Positions 15,306 through 23,992 of a stretch of 28,526 nt of DNA are shown one piece after another. Made by a program: the position numbers and the translations under genes. Numbering within the stretch: the stretch's first letter is position 1; the number at the start of each line of letters is the position of its first letter. Origin of the DNA: CAZPAH01 sp964584495 (GTDB lineage: Bacteria; Krumholzibacteriota; Krumholzibacteriia; Krumholzibacteriales; Krumholzibacteriaceae); NCBI GenBank assembly GCA_964584495.1, contig CAZPAH010000023.1, forward strand, positions 1 to 28,526, read 5' to 3'. The notes below the pieces were generated by a model, which worked only from the letters and a program-made list of their open reading frames with translations, was not told the origin of the DNA and searched no databases.

Positions 15306-16153
15306 TGAGCTGTGTCGATACAGAGCTGCTGCGGGATATGAAGAGGTATCTGCGGCGCAGGGCCTCGGCGGGTGTTTCCTCGATCTTCAGGATCGATGGC
15401 GCAGATTACCGGGAGAGGCGCGGAGCAGGTGAAGAAGAGATAATGGTGAGAACATCTCCCGAGGATAAGATCGTAGGGGCGGGTGATTCGGAGGGAAGGG
15501 TCCTGGGCGAGGGATTCAGGCGCGATACCAGGCCCCCGACGCAGGAAAACCTTTTCACGACCGCCGGTCCCGTGGCGGAGGAACCGGAGGGAAAGGACCT
15601 CGCTTCTCTCGAGAGGATCGTATCGGGATGCACTAGATGCGCTCTGAGCGAAACCCGTACCAAGACGGTCTTTGGCAGGGGCGATCCGGAATCGGGGATA
15701 GTCTTCGTCGGCGAAGCCCCAGGCAGGGACGAGGACCTGCAGGGAGAGCCGTTCGTGGGAAGGGCGGGGAAGCTTCTAGACAAGATTCTGGCCTCGATCG
15801 GGCTCGAAAGGGAAGATGTATATATAGCGAATATCCTCAAATGCCGCCCTCCCGGCAACAGGGATCCGAGGGAGGATGAAGTGGCGGCCTGCGAGGCTTA
15901 TCTCGCGAGGCAGCTGGAGCTGATCAAGCCCCGTTTGATATGCGCCCTCGGGCGCGTCGCCGGGCAGAACCTGCTGGGGACCAAGGCTTCCCTCAAGGTT
16001 CTGAGGCAGGGGATACATTATTACAACGGTATTAGGGTCATAGTCACCTATCATCCGGCGGCGCTCCTCAGGAATCCGCATTTCAAACGTCCCGCGTGGG
16101 AAGATATGAAGATGCTGAGAAACCTTTATGACGGGTATTCGAGCGGGGGATGA
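15305..16153 (+). CDS. Uracil-DNA glycosylase, family 4 (4Fe-4S)
   Basis: Family 4 UDGs remove uracil from DNA and carry a 4Fe-4S cluster. The 282-residue product has the cluster cysteines C109, C112, C180 and C196 with family spacing, motif GEAPGRDED (137-145) with GEPFVGRAGKLLD, and YHPAALL (249-255). The first roughly 95 residues are a charged, probably flexible extension found in many family 4 members. ATG at 15305 overlaps the coaBC stop (TGATG); a TTG one codon earlier is an alternative. dnaB follows. Older annotations call such proteins phage SPO1 DNA polymerase-related. Confidence 0.93.
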   Translation: MSCVDTELLRDMKRYLRRRASAGVSSIFRIDGADYRERRGAGEEEIMVRTSPEDKIVGAGDSEGRVLGEGFRRDTRPPTQENLFTTAGPVAEEPEGKDLASLERIVSGCTRCALSETRTKTVFGRGDPESGIVFVGEAPGRDEDLQGEPFVGRAGKLLDKILASIGLEREDVYIANILKCRPPGNRDPREDEVAACEAYLARQLELIKPRLICALGRVAGQNLLGTKASLKVLRQGIHYYNGIRVIVTYHPAALLRNPHFKRPAWEDMKMLRNLYDGYSSGG

Positions 16154-16192
16154 AAGGGTGGACGTTCAGGGTCGAAGTGGAGGTAGTATCCG

Positions 16193-17581
16193 ATGAGATC
16201 AGATACGGAGAGCAAACGAAGCGACGGCCTGATTGAAAGGATGCCGCCTCAGGCGGTGGAAGCGGAAAGGGCCGTACTGGGAGGGGTCCTGCTCGAGCCC
16301 GAGGCCGCGACGAAGGCCGTAGAGATCGTCACTCCCGAAGCGTTTTACCATCCGGCGCATTCCATGATATTCAAGGCGATGATCGCTCTCTTCGTGAGGC
16401 ACGAGCCGATCGACGTGATGACACTTTCCGAAGAGTTGAGGAAAGCGGGCGATCTTGAGCGGACGGGTGGAATCGCGGCCCTCACCGACCTGGTTGACGG
16501 CGTTCCGAGCGCGGCCAACATCGAGCATTACGCTAACATAGTCCTGGAGAAATACATTCTCCGCCAGTTGATCAGCGCCTCGTCGCAGATCGCGAGCGAG
16601 TGCTACAGGGCGGAGGATTCGGTCGGGACGATCCTCGACGAGGCGGAGCAGAAGATATTCAGGGTTTCCGAATCCCGGGTCAGCCAGGGATTCATGCATA
16701 TAAAGGAGATACTCAAGGAGAGGTTCGAAGAGATACAGAGGATCCACGAATCGCGCGAGAGCGTGACCGGCCTCTCCACAGGGTTCATCGATCTGGACAA
16801 GTATACGGCGGGACTGCACCCGAGCGATCTGGTTATCGTCGCCGGCCGACCCTCGATGGGAAAAACGAGCTTCGCGCTCAATATCGCGCAGCACGTGGGG
16901 CTGGAGGAGAAGAAGCCTGTTGCGATATTCAGCCTCGAGATGTCCAAGGAGCTTCTCGTGCAGAGGATTTTATGCTCCGAGGCGCAGGTCGACGCGCAGA
17001 AGGTCAGAAGGGGTTTCACCTCGGCGAAGGATATCGAGAGGCTCACGAACGCGGCGGGACTGCTGTCGGAAGCTCAGATATTCATCGACGACACTCCTGC
17101 GATCACCACCCTGGACATCAGGGCGAGGGCGAGAAGGCTGAAAGCGGAATATGATCTCGAGCTGATAGTCGTGGACTATCTCCAGCTTGCGCGGGCAAGT
17201 GAGAGGAGCGAGAACAGACAGCAGGAGATCTCGGCGATTTCGAGGATGATGAAAGCCCTTGCCAAGGAGCTCTCAGTTCCGGTCATAGCGTTGTCGCAGC
17301 TCTCCAGGGCGGTGGAGTCAAGGGGAGGGGACAAGAGGCCGATGCTTTCCGATCTTAGGGAATCGGGGGCGATCGAGCAGGATGCCGATCTGGTCCTTTT
17401 TCTTTACCGGCCCGAGTTCTACGACCCGGGGGATCCGGAGAAGGAGGGGATTGCGGAGCTTATCATCGGAAAGCAGCGAAACGGGCCCACCGGGATCGTG
17501 CCCCTGATTTTCGAGAAACAGTACACGAGGTTCCGGTCGATGGCGGTCGCGGATGCGACGGGACCGGCGGATGTGTTCTAG
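16193..17581 (+). CDS. dnaB: Replicative DNA helicase DnaB
   Basis: DnaB is the hexameric 5'-3' helicase at the replication fork. The 462-residue protein has the N-terminal helical domain that contacts primase (about 15-115, with PPQAVEAERAVLGG), a linker, and the RecA-like domain. The RecA-like domain has Walker A GRPSMGKT (218-225), Walker B LIVVDYLQL, and the conserved ISRMMKALAKEL and LSQLSRAVESR-like segments. There is no intein or insertion, and the length is normal. ATG at 16193 has GGAGG upstream. It ends 72 bp before mlaE. Confidence 0.97.
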   Translation: MRSDTESKRSDGLIERMPPQAVEAERAVLGGVLLEPEAATKAVEIVTPEAFYHPAHSMIFKAMIALFVRHEPIDVMTLSEELRKAGDLERTGGIAALTDLVDGVPSAANIEHYANIVLEKYILRQLISASSQIASECYRAEDSVGTILDEAEQKIFRVSESRVSQGFMHIKEILKERFEEIQRIHESRESVTGLSTGFIDLDKYTAGLHPSDLVIVAGRPSMGKTSFALNIAQHVGLEEKKPVAIFSLEMSKELLVQRILCSEAQVDAQKVRRGFTSAKDIERLTNAAGLLSEAQIFIDDTPAITTLDIRARARRLKAEYDLELIVVDYLQLARASERSENRQQEISAISRMMKALAKELSVPVIALSQLSRAVESRGGDKRPMLSDLRESGAIEQDADLVLFLYRPEFYDPGDPEKEGIAELIIGKQRNGPTGIVPLIFEKQYTRFRSMAVADATGPADVF

Positions 17582-17653
17582 AGGGACTGGGGGCGCAGCA
17601 GCGGGCGGTCGACGCAATAAGAGTTGTGGGCAAGTCGCCGGCGGAGGTTCGAT

Positions 17654-18442
17654 TTGAGGATCATCGTCCTGCTCGGAAGGTTTTTCCTCGGTTTCTTCGA
17701 GGAAGTCGGCGGAATCTTCATTCTCATTTGCAGGGTCACCGCCATCTCTCCCAGGATTTTCCGAAACCTGAGAAACCTGCTCGTGCAGATGGCGCGTATC
17801 GGAACCGGGTCGATCCCACTCGTCATAGTCACATCGGTCTTCGTCGGCGCCGTCACCGCAGTCCAGGCGGCATACCAGTTTCAAGGATTTATACCCCTCA
17901 GGTACCTCGGCGCCGTTGTCGGCAAATCTGTGACACTCGAGCTGGGCCCGGTTCTGACGGCCCTCGTTGTGGGAGGGCGCGTGAGCGCCGCGATAGCGGC
18001 TGAGCTGGGGACGATGAAGGTGACCGAGCAGATCGACGCCATGGAGATGATAGCGATCGATCCGGTCGAGTATCTCGTTCTTCCAAGGATAGCGGCAGCG
18101 ACGATAATGCTCCCCGTTCTAGCCGTCTTTTCCGATCTTCTGGCGATTCTCGGAGGGATGGTCGTGGCGAAGATCTCGATCGGGGTCAGCTTCAATCTCT
18201 TCGAGAATGGGCTAAAGCTGCTCTTCAGGTACCAGGACCTGGTTGGAGGGCTTATAAAGACATTTTTCTTCGGGTATATTATCGCCCTGATGGGGTGCTA
18301 TAACGGTTTCGGGACGAAGGGAGGGGCGGAAGGGGTCGGGATGGCCACGATGAGGGCGGTGGTCTCGTCGTGCCTTCTGATCCTCGTTTCGAATTACCTG
18401 CTGGCGACTCTGATATTCCGGATACTCTTCGCTCCGGATTGA
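17654..18442 (+). CDS. mlaE: MlaE-type ABC transporter permease
   Basis: MlaE is the inner-membrane permease of the Mla/MCE phospholipid transporter, linking MlaF ATPase to the MCE protein. The 262-residue product has about five to six hydrophobic segments and the family motif GRVSAAIAAELGTMKVTEQIDAME (about 108-131, in pieces). The C-terminal part has YNGFGTKGGAEGVGMATMRAVV-like signatures. The start is TTG at 17654, with GGAGG at 17643-17647 six bases upstream; an in-frame GTG at 17624 lacks a ribosome site. The order mlaE, mlaF, mlaD is complete, but no MlaB (STAS) or MlaC is present here. Confidence 0.94.
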   Translation: MRIIVLLGRFFLGFFEEVGGIFILICRVTAISPRIFRNLRNLLVQMARIGTGSIPLVIVTSVFVGAVTAVQAAYQFQGFIPLRYLGAVVGKSVTLELGPVLTALVVGGRVSAAIAAELGTMKVTEQIDAMEMIAIDPVEYLVLPRIAAATIMLPVLAVFSDLLAILGGMVVAKISIGVSFNLFENGLKLLFRYQDLVGGLIKTFFFGYIIALMGCYNGFGTKGGAEGVGMATMRAVVSSCLLILVSNYLLATLIFRILFAPD

Positions 18443-18478
18443 AAGAGTGTCAACGGAGCGGTATAGGAAGGGGACGCA

Positions 18479-19240
18479 ATGTCCGCGGATATGATAATAC
18501 GCTTGAGGGGGGTGACCAAGGAGTTCGACGGCGAGGCGGTTCTGCGGGGACTCGACTACGATATAAGGAAGGGTGAGACGCTGGTGGTGATAGGCAGGAG
18601 CGGGTGCGGGAAATCGGTTCTGCTGAAACATATTTCCGGGCTGATAAGGCCCGATTCCGGCCGCATATTCTTCGAAAATGAAGATATAACGCAATTTAGC
18701 AGGAAAAAGTTATTTGAAATGCGGATGCACTTTGGTATGCTCTTCCAGGGCGCCGCCCTTTTCGATTCGATGACCGTAGGTGAAAATGTGTCGCTTCCCC
18801 TCGAGAAGCATACCGGGATGACGGAAGCGGCGATACGAGGGAAGGCGCTCGAGAAATTGGAGCTGGTCGGGCTGAGCGATGTGTACGACAAGTATCCGGC
18901 CGAGTTGAGCGGCGGAATGAAGAAGAGGGTTGGACTGGCCAGGGCTGTCGTGATGGATCCCGAGGTAGTCCTTTATGACGAACCGACGACGGGGCTCGAT
19001 CCGATAATGGCGGATGTTATAAACGAGCTTATCCGGGGATTACAGAAGGAGCTCGATATAACGTCGATCGTGGTAACGCACGACATAAAAAGCGCATACA
19101 AAGTGGCCGACAATATAGCTATGCTGCATGACGGGGGCATCATCTTTTCGGGGAGTCCCGAGGATATGGCTGGAACCGATCATGCGATAGTGCGGCAGTT
19201 TATAGAGGGAAGGGCGGACGGGCCGATAAGACCCGTCTGA
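18479..19240 (+). CDS. mlaF: MlaF-type ABC transporter ATPase
   Basis: This is the ATPase that drives the MlaE permease. The 253-residue product has Walker A GRSGCGKS (39-46), Q-loop Q90, ABC signature LSGGM (143-147), Walker B VVLYDEP (163-169) and H-loop H201 (VVTHD). The LSGGMKKRVGLARA form and DEPTTGLDPIMADVIN are typical of the MlaF branch. ATG at 18479 follows AGGAAGGGG. It lies 36 bp after mlaE and 26 bp before the MCE gene, clearly one transcription unit. Confidence 0.95.
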   Translation: MSADMIIRLRGVTKEFDGEAVLRGLDYDIRKGETLVVIGRSGCGKSVLLKHISGLIRPDSGRIFFENEDITQFSRKKLFEMRMHFGMLFQGAALFDSMTVGENVSLPLEKHTGMTEAAIRGKALEKLELVGLSDVYDKYPAELSGGMKKRVGLARAVVMDPEVVLYDEPTTGLDPIMADVINELIRGLQKELDITSIVVTHDIKSAYKVADNIAMLHDGGIIFSGSPEDMAGTDHAIVRQFIEGRADGPIRPV

Positions 19241-19266
19241 TTTCTGACCGAGGCGGAGGGTTCCGG

Positions 19267-20163
19267 ATGAAATACAGGATGCTCGAGCTTCGTGTCGGGT
19301 TCACGGTTTTTATCGCGATCCTGGTATTCACCGTCGGGCTGATGTGGTTCGAGGGTTTCAAGATCGGGCGAACCACTTACGAGATCAACGCGGTATTCCC
19401 GATGGTGGGGGGGATCAACGTCGGGGACGTGGTAAGCGTGAACGGGGTGGAGAAGGGTGAGGTCGGATCTGTCATCCTGCGCGACAGGGATGTCGTCTTG
19501 GGCCTGAAGATAGATGCGTCGGTCCGAATACCGGCCGACTCAAAGGTCGTCCTGGAGACTCACGGGATCATGGGCGAGAGGATAGTGACGATCGTCCTCG
19601 GAAAATCCGGCGAGTATCTCGAGGAGGGCGCTACGCTCGAGGGTGTCTACGACCCCGGCATATCGGAGGCGTTAGCGTCTGTGGCCAGAGTGGTGGACGA
19701 TCTCAAGGAGCTTGCCGCTAACATATCCACGCTTACCGAGACTTTATCCAAGGGGGACAATCTGTCCAAGGCGGCGGAGAATTTATCCGCCCTCACGGGG
19801 GAACTGAGGGAATTTATCGAGCGTAATTCGGAGAAGCTCGACGAGGGGGTCCGCTCGTTCAGCAACTCGGCGTTGAAGATAGATTCCCTGCTGACCAGAA
19901 ACACCGCGGGGATCGACAGCATAGTGGCAAGGTTGGAAGAGGCGGGCGAGGACCTGCCTGAGCTTGTCGACAGGATAACTGAAACGGCCGGGATTCTTAG
20001 GGATCTGTCAAAACGTCTCAACACGAGCGAGACGACGATCGGGGCGCTTTTCCAGGACAGGGAGCTTCTCGACAGGCTCGAGGCGTCGATAACGGGGCTC
20101 GACGAGCTGATTGCCGATATAAAAGCTAACCCGAAGAAGTATCTCAAGATCGAGATTTTCTAG
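19267..20163 (+). CDS. mlaD: MCE-domain phospholipid-binding protein, MlaD type
   Basis: MlaD-type proteins form hexameric rings that shuttle lipids between MlaE and the periplasm. The 298-residue product has a short cytoplasmic start, one membrane anchor (about 10-28) and one MCE domain (about 38-112, with VGGINVGDVVSVNGVEKGEVG). A long helical tail (130-290) rich in Leu, Glu and Ser heptads probably extends the channel. It ends IKANPKKYLKIEIF, a tail like that of MCE proteins in Bacteroidetes and related FCB groups, which is a hint to lineage. It is longer than the roughly 180-residue MlaD of E. coli. Confidence 0.93.
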   Translation: MKYRMLELRVGFTVFIAILVFTVGLMWFEGFKIGRTTYEINAVFPMVGGINVGDVVSVNGVEKGEVGSVILRDRDVVLGLKIDASVRIPADSKVVLETHGIMGERIVTIVLGKSGEYLEEGATLEGVYDPGISEALASVARVVDDLKELAANISTLTETLSKGDNLSKAAENLSALTGELREFIERNSEKLDEGVRSFSNSALKIDSLLTRNTAGIDSIVARLEEAGEDLPELVDRITETAGILRDLSKRLNTSETTIGALFQDRELLDRLEASITGLDELIADIKANPKKYLKIEIF

Positions 20164-20207
20164 AATAGGCGGAAAGTGGCGGTTCATAAAGGGGAAAGAG
20201 AGAGGGA

Positions 20208-20912
20208 ATGAAAGGCGAAAAGATTATCTGCCTCGTCGCCGCTGCGGGGAGAGGCTTGAGATTCGGGCGGGAGCTGCCGAAAAGCTTCTACCCGATTGAA
20301 GGGCACACCCTCCTTGCAAGATCGATTGAGAGCATCAATTCATGGAAGGGGATAGAGAGGTTCATCGTAATGGTTCCCCCGGGATGGGAGGAGAAAGCGA
20401 GGGAGGTGCTCGGCGGCGATCTGCCGGGTGTCGATTTCCGCGTTCTGGCCGGCGGGGAAACAAGGCAGGAGTCGGTGGCGATCGGGCTGAAGGAAGCGGG
20501 TGACGCCGCGATCGTGATCATCCACGACGCATGCAGGCCCTTCGTGTCCAGCTCCCTCGTTGAAAGGGTTGTCGCCGGGGCGAGGGAATTCGGAGCGGCC
20601 GTTCCCGCCCTGCAGGCGACCGACACGCTGGGCCGCCTGAGGGACGACACCCTCGAGGCGATAGTGCCCAGGGAGAGGGTGGTCGGGATACAGACGCCCC
20701 AGGCTTTCAGGACGGAGATACTGAGGAAGGCTTACGAAACGACGGAAGAAAATGTAAGGCGCTCCACCGACGAGTCATCTCTGGTCCTCGAAGCGGGGAT
20801 CAAGGTAAAGGCGGTAGAGGGGGAACGCTGGAATATAAAGGTGACGGTCAAAGATGATATCGAGATAATCTCGAGCTTTCTGTCGGGAAAGAAGCTCGAC
20901 CTGCCGGGGTGA
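20208..20912 (+). CDS. ispD: 2-C-methyl-D-erythritol 4-phosphate cytidylyltransferase IspD
   Basis: IspD couples MEP with CTP to form CDP-ME in the MEP pathway. The 234-residue product has the nucleotide-binding AAAGRGLRFG (11-20), LPKSF (23-27; usually PKQ), GGETRQESV (82-90), the signature HDACRPFVS (106-114), and the C-terminal TDESSLVLEAG and NIKVTVKDDI. ATG at 20208 follows GAGAGGGA. ispF lies 58 bp downstream, the usual partner; ispG is in the first operon of the window. Confidence 0.95.
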   Translation: MKGEKIICLVAAAGRGLRFGRELPKSFYPIEGHTLLARSIESINSWKGIERFIVMVPPGWEEKAREVLGGDLPGVDFRVLAGGETRQESVAIGLKEAGDAAIVIIHDACRPFVSSSLVERVVAGAREFGAAVPALQATDTLGRLRDDTLEAIVPRERVVGIQTPQAFRTEILRKAYETTEENVRRSTDESSLVLEAGIKVKAVEGERWNIKVTVKDDIEIISSFLSGKKLDLPG

Positions 20913-20970
20913 GGAAAAAGACCGTACACAGTCTCCCAGCCGACAGTTTCATTCTAATGCGGTACAGGCC

Positions 20971-21465
20971 ATGGTGACTAAAAGCGGGTTCAGGATCGGG
21001 ATCGGCTACGACATTCACCCTCTCGAGGTGGGGAGGAGGTTGATGCTGGGGGGGGTGGAGATACCCTACCAAAGGGGATTGTCGGGGCATTCGGATGCCG
21101 ACGTCCTTCTACATGCGATCTGCGACGCGCTCCTCGGCGCCCTCGCGCTGGGCGATTTGGGCATGTTTTTCCCCGAAAACGAGAAGTACAGGGATGCATC
21201 GAGCATCATTCTTCTGGAGGAGGTCGCCTCGATGGTCGGGGGCAGGGGGTACAGGGTGGTGAATGTGGATTGCATCATCCATGCCGAGGAGCCTCTCGTG
21301 ACTCCTTTCAAGGCCGGGATGACCGGCAATATATCCAGGGCTCTGGGGGTGGGAGAGGAAGATGTCTGCGTCAAGGCCACAAGGGGGGAAGGCATGGGGC
21401 CTGTCGGCGAGAAACGGGCGATCGCGGCCAGGGCCGTTGTTCTGCTGGAGAAGATGGAAGGATAG
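20971..21465 (+). CDS. ispF: 2-C-methyl-D-erythritol 2,4-cyclodiphosphate synthase IspF
   Basis: IspF cyclises CDP-ME 2-phosphate to MEcPP, the substrate of IspG. The 164-residue product keeps the zinc ligands D14, H16 (GYDIHP) and H48 (GHSDADVLLHA), and ENEKYRDASS and the C-terminal KATRGEGMGPVGE segment. The last differs a little from the common TTEKLGF form but keeps the Glu and Gly. ATG at 20971 is the only start consistent with the family length. gltX begins two bases after the stop codon. Confidence 0.96.
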   Translation: MVTKSGFRIGIGYDIHPLEVGRRLMLGGVEIPYQRGLSGHSDADVLLHAICDALLGALALGDLGMFFPENEKYRDASSIILLEEVASMVGGRGYRVVNVDCIIHAEEPLVTPFKAGMTGNISRALGVGEEDVCVKATRGEGMGPVGEKRAIAARAVVLLEKMEG

Positions 21466-21467
21466 GC

Positions 21468-22907
21468 TTGAGCGATAAGAGAGTTAGATTTGCGCCGAGC
21501 CCGACGGGGTATCTTCATATAGGCGGGGCCAGGACCGCCCTTTTCAATTTCCTCTTCGCCCGCCACGAGAAAGGAAAGTTCATTCTTCGCATAGAGGACA
21601 CGGACGAGCAGAGATCGACAAGCGAGTACGAGGAGAAGATGCTGGAGGATATGATCTGGCTCGGGTTGAAATGGGACGAGGGACCGTCCGCCGGAGGGGA
21701 TTGCGGGCCGTACCGCCAGTCCCAGCGCATCGAAATATACAGGGAATATTCGGAGAAGCTCGTAGAGGAGGGGAAAGCGTATCCCTGCTACTGTACCGAC
21801 GAGGAGCTTGTCCGAAAGAGGGACAAGATGAAGAGGGAAGGGGTGCCTCCTCAGTATGACGGAACGTGCAGGGACCTTACGGAGGAGGACCGGAAGGAGC
21901 GAAGAAAGGCCGGCCTCCCGGAGAGTATCAGGTTCATAGTGCCGGCCGGCGAAGAGAAGAGAATCAACGATATCGCAAGGGGAGAAGTTGTTTTCCCGCC
22001 GGGGATGGTGGGGGATTTCGTGATACTGAGATCGAACGGGCTGCCGACCTACAATTTCGCCGCCGCCGTCGATGACGCCCTCATGCGGATATCCCACGTT
22101 ATAAGGGGTAGCGAGCATCTCTCGAACACGCTCCGCCAGGTCATGATATACGAGGCGCTCGGCCTGGAGATGCCCCTTTTCGCGCACATTCCCCTCATCC
22201 TGGGACCGGACAGGACAAAGCTGAGCAAGAGGCACGGGGCGCCGAATATAAGGGACTACAGGGAGAGGGGATATCCGCCCGAGGCGGTTGTGAACTATAT
22301 CTCCTTTCTCGGCTGGTCCAGCCATTCGGGCAAGGAGATACTCTCGATGCAGGAGCTGGTGGATGAGTTCGAGCTTGAAAGGGTGTCGGACAGCCCAAGC
22401 ATCTTCGACGAAGCCAAGCTCAATTGGGTCTCGAGCCAGCACGTGAGGGCCGGCGGCTCGGCTGCCTATTTCGACATGGCGTCCGGATATTTTCCCGAAC
22501 GGTTCACTTCCGGATACAGCAGGGAAAAACTAGAGAGGATCTTCGATGTCGTATCGGAGAATCTGCCCTACTTCGCGATGCTTCCGTCCGAGGCCGCTCC
22601 CTTCAGGCCGGGACCGCCTGATTATTCCGAGGAGGGGCTTTCGGTTCTCGAGGGAAAGGGCGATCTCATTGACGCATTCATCACCGGGTTCGAGGGAGGC
22701 GTAGGGATGGATAGGGAAGAGATCCAGGGGATTATAAAGAGGGCCGGCAAGGAATGTTCGGTCAAGGGAAAGGAACTTTACATGCCTTTGAGGGCCGCGC
22801 TGACCGGCGGCGTTCACGGGCCGGACCTTTCGACGATAATCATGGTGAGGGGAAAAGAAGATGTGGTAGGGGTGCTCAAGGGAGCGAGAATGCTCGCGGA
22901 GCGGTGA
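21468..22907 (+). CDS. gltX: Glutamyl-tRNA synthetase
   Basis: GltX charges tRNA-Glu (and tRNA-Gln in organisms using the amidotransferase route). The 479-residue class I synthetase starts with VRFAPSPTGYLHIGG (6-20, HIGH signature at 17-20). It has a CYC...C zinc-type cluster (C107, C109, C134) and the KMSKS-type KLSKR (251-255), then the helical anticodon-binding part. The start is TTG at 21468, two bases after ispF; the open frame runs further upstream inside ispF but has no homology there. GGAAGG at the end of ispF serves as ribosome site. Confidence 0.96.
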   Translation: MSDKRVRFAPSPTGYLHIGGARTALFNFLFARHEKGKFILRIEDTDEQRSTSEYEEKMLEDMIWLGLKWDEGPSAGGDCGPYRQSQRIEIYREYSEKLVEEGKAYPCYCTDEELVRKRDKMKREGVPPQYDGTCRDLTEEDRKERRKAGLPESIRFIVPAGEEKRINDIARGEVVFPPGMVGDFVILRSNGLPTYNFAAAVDDALMRISHVIRGSEHLSNTLRQVMIYEALGLEMPLFAHIPLILGPDRTKLSKRHGAPNIRDYRERGYPPEAVVNYISFLGWSSHSGKEILSMQELVDEFELERVSDSPSIFDEAKLNWVSSQHVRAGGSAAYFDMASGYFPERFTSGYSREKLERIFDVVSENLPYFAMLPSEAAPFRPGPPDYSEEGLSVLEGKGDLIDAFITGFEGGVGMDREEIQGIIKRAGKECSVKGKELYMPLRAALTGGVHGPDLSTIIMVRGKEDVVGVLKGARMLAER

Positions 22908-22941
22908 GGATAAAGTCCGCTGAGGAGGGAAAGGCCGGAGT

Positions 22942-23982
22942 ATGAGGCACAAGTCGAAGATCAGGGTTACGGTTCTTCTCGGAGGCGATTCTCCCGAGAG
23001 GGATGTATCCCTTTCGAGCGGGGCCGCCGTGGTTAAGGGTTTGAGGGAAAGGGGTCATCACGTTGAAACGTTGGATCCCGCCCTCTCAATGAATCGGCAG
23101 GCGGAACCGGGAAGGGGATCGATAGGAGTGGAACCTGCCGGGCAGCTTCCATCCCTCAGCGGCCGAGAAGCGTTCGAGTGGCTTTGGTCGAAGCGGATAG
23201 AGGACGCCGATGTCGTTTTCGTAGCCCTTCACGGTGGGAGCGGAGAGGACGGAACGGTCCAGGCCCTGCTCGAGGCCGCCGGAGCGGTATATACAGGGAC
23301 AGGGGTGCTGGGAAGCGCCCTTGCGATGAACAAGGATCGTTCGAAGGCGCTTTTCGCCGGTGCGGGTATACAGACGGCGGCGCATATTCTTGCGAAAAAC
23401 TGCGGCGATATAGAGGTGCGCCGGGTCAGGGAAGCGATAGAATCGGATATCGGTTTTCCGGTCGTTGTAAAACCGAACTGCCAGGGATCGAGCGTCGGTT
23501 TTTCACATGTCGCCGATCCCTCGGAACTTGGCGGGGCTCTCGATAAGGCGGCGCTTTTCGGAGGCGAGGTGATCGTGGAGAGGTTCATTCCGGGAAGGGA
23601 GGTTACCGTCGCCGTGCTGGACGGGACGGCCCTGCCGGTGGTAGAGATAATCCCCGAGGGCGGGTTCTACGATTACAAGAGGAAGTATACGCACGGCACC
23701 AGCAGGTATGAGACGCCGGCCAGGATAGAGATAGAGGCGCAGGACAGGCTCAAGAGGGAAGCCCTGCTCGCCTATCACGCGCTTTCATGCAGGGATTACG
23801 CGCGGGTTGACTTCCGCCTGGCCGAAAACGGGGAACCGTACTGCCTGGAGGTCAACACGCTGCCGGGGATGACCGGATTGAGCCTTGTGCCGATGGCTGC
23901 GGCGCACGCGGGGATCGACTTCGGTGAGCTCGTCGAGAAGATATGCCTCCTGGCGCTCGAAAGAAAACGAACCGAAAGGTAG
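22942..23982 (+). CDS. ddl: D-alanine--D-alanine ligase
   Basis: Ddl joins two D-alanines with ATP for the peptidoglycan stem peptide. The 346-residue ATP-grasp protein has LLGGDSPERDVSLSSG (12-27), HGGSGEDG (97-104), the ATP-binding KPNCQGSSVG, the lid-region FYDYKRKYT, and the metal-binding EVNTLPGMT near the C-terminus. ATG at 22942 follows AAGGCCGGAG. It replaces the cysE that often sits between gltX and cysS. It complements murA, the other wall gene in the window. Confidence 0.95.
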   Translation: MRHKSKIRVTVLLGGDSPERDVSLSSGAAVVKGLRERGHHVETLDPALSMNRQAEPGRGSIGVEPAGQLPSLSGREAFEWLWSKRIEDADVVFVALHGGSGEDGTVQALLEAAGAVYTGTGVLGSALAMNKDRSKALFAGAGIQTAAHILAKNCGDIEVRRVREAIESDIGFPVVVKPNCQGSSVGFSHVADPSELGGALDKAALFGGEVIVERFIPGREVTVAVLDGTALPVVEIIPEGGFYDYKRKYTHGTSRYETPARIEIEAQDRLKREALLAYHALSCRDYARVDFRLAENGEPYCLEVNTLPGMTGLSLVPMAAAHAGIDFGELVEKICLLALERKRTER

Positions 23983-23992
23983 GGGGAGGAAG

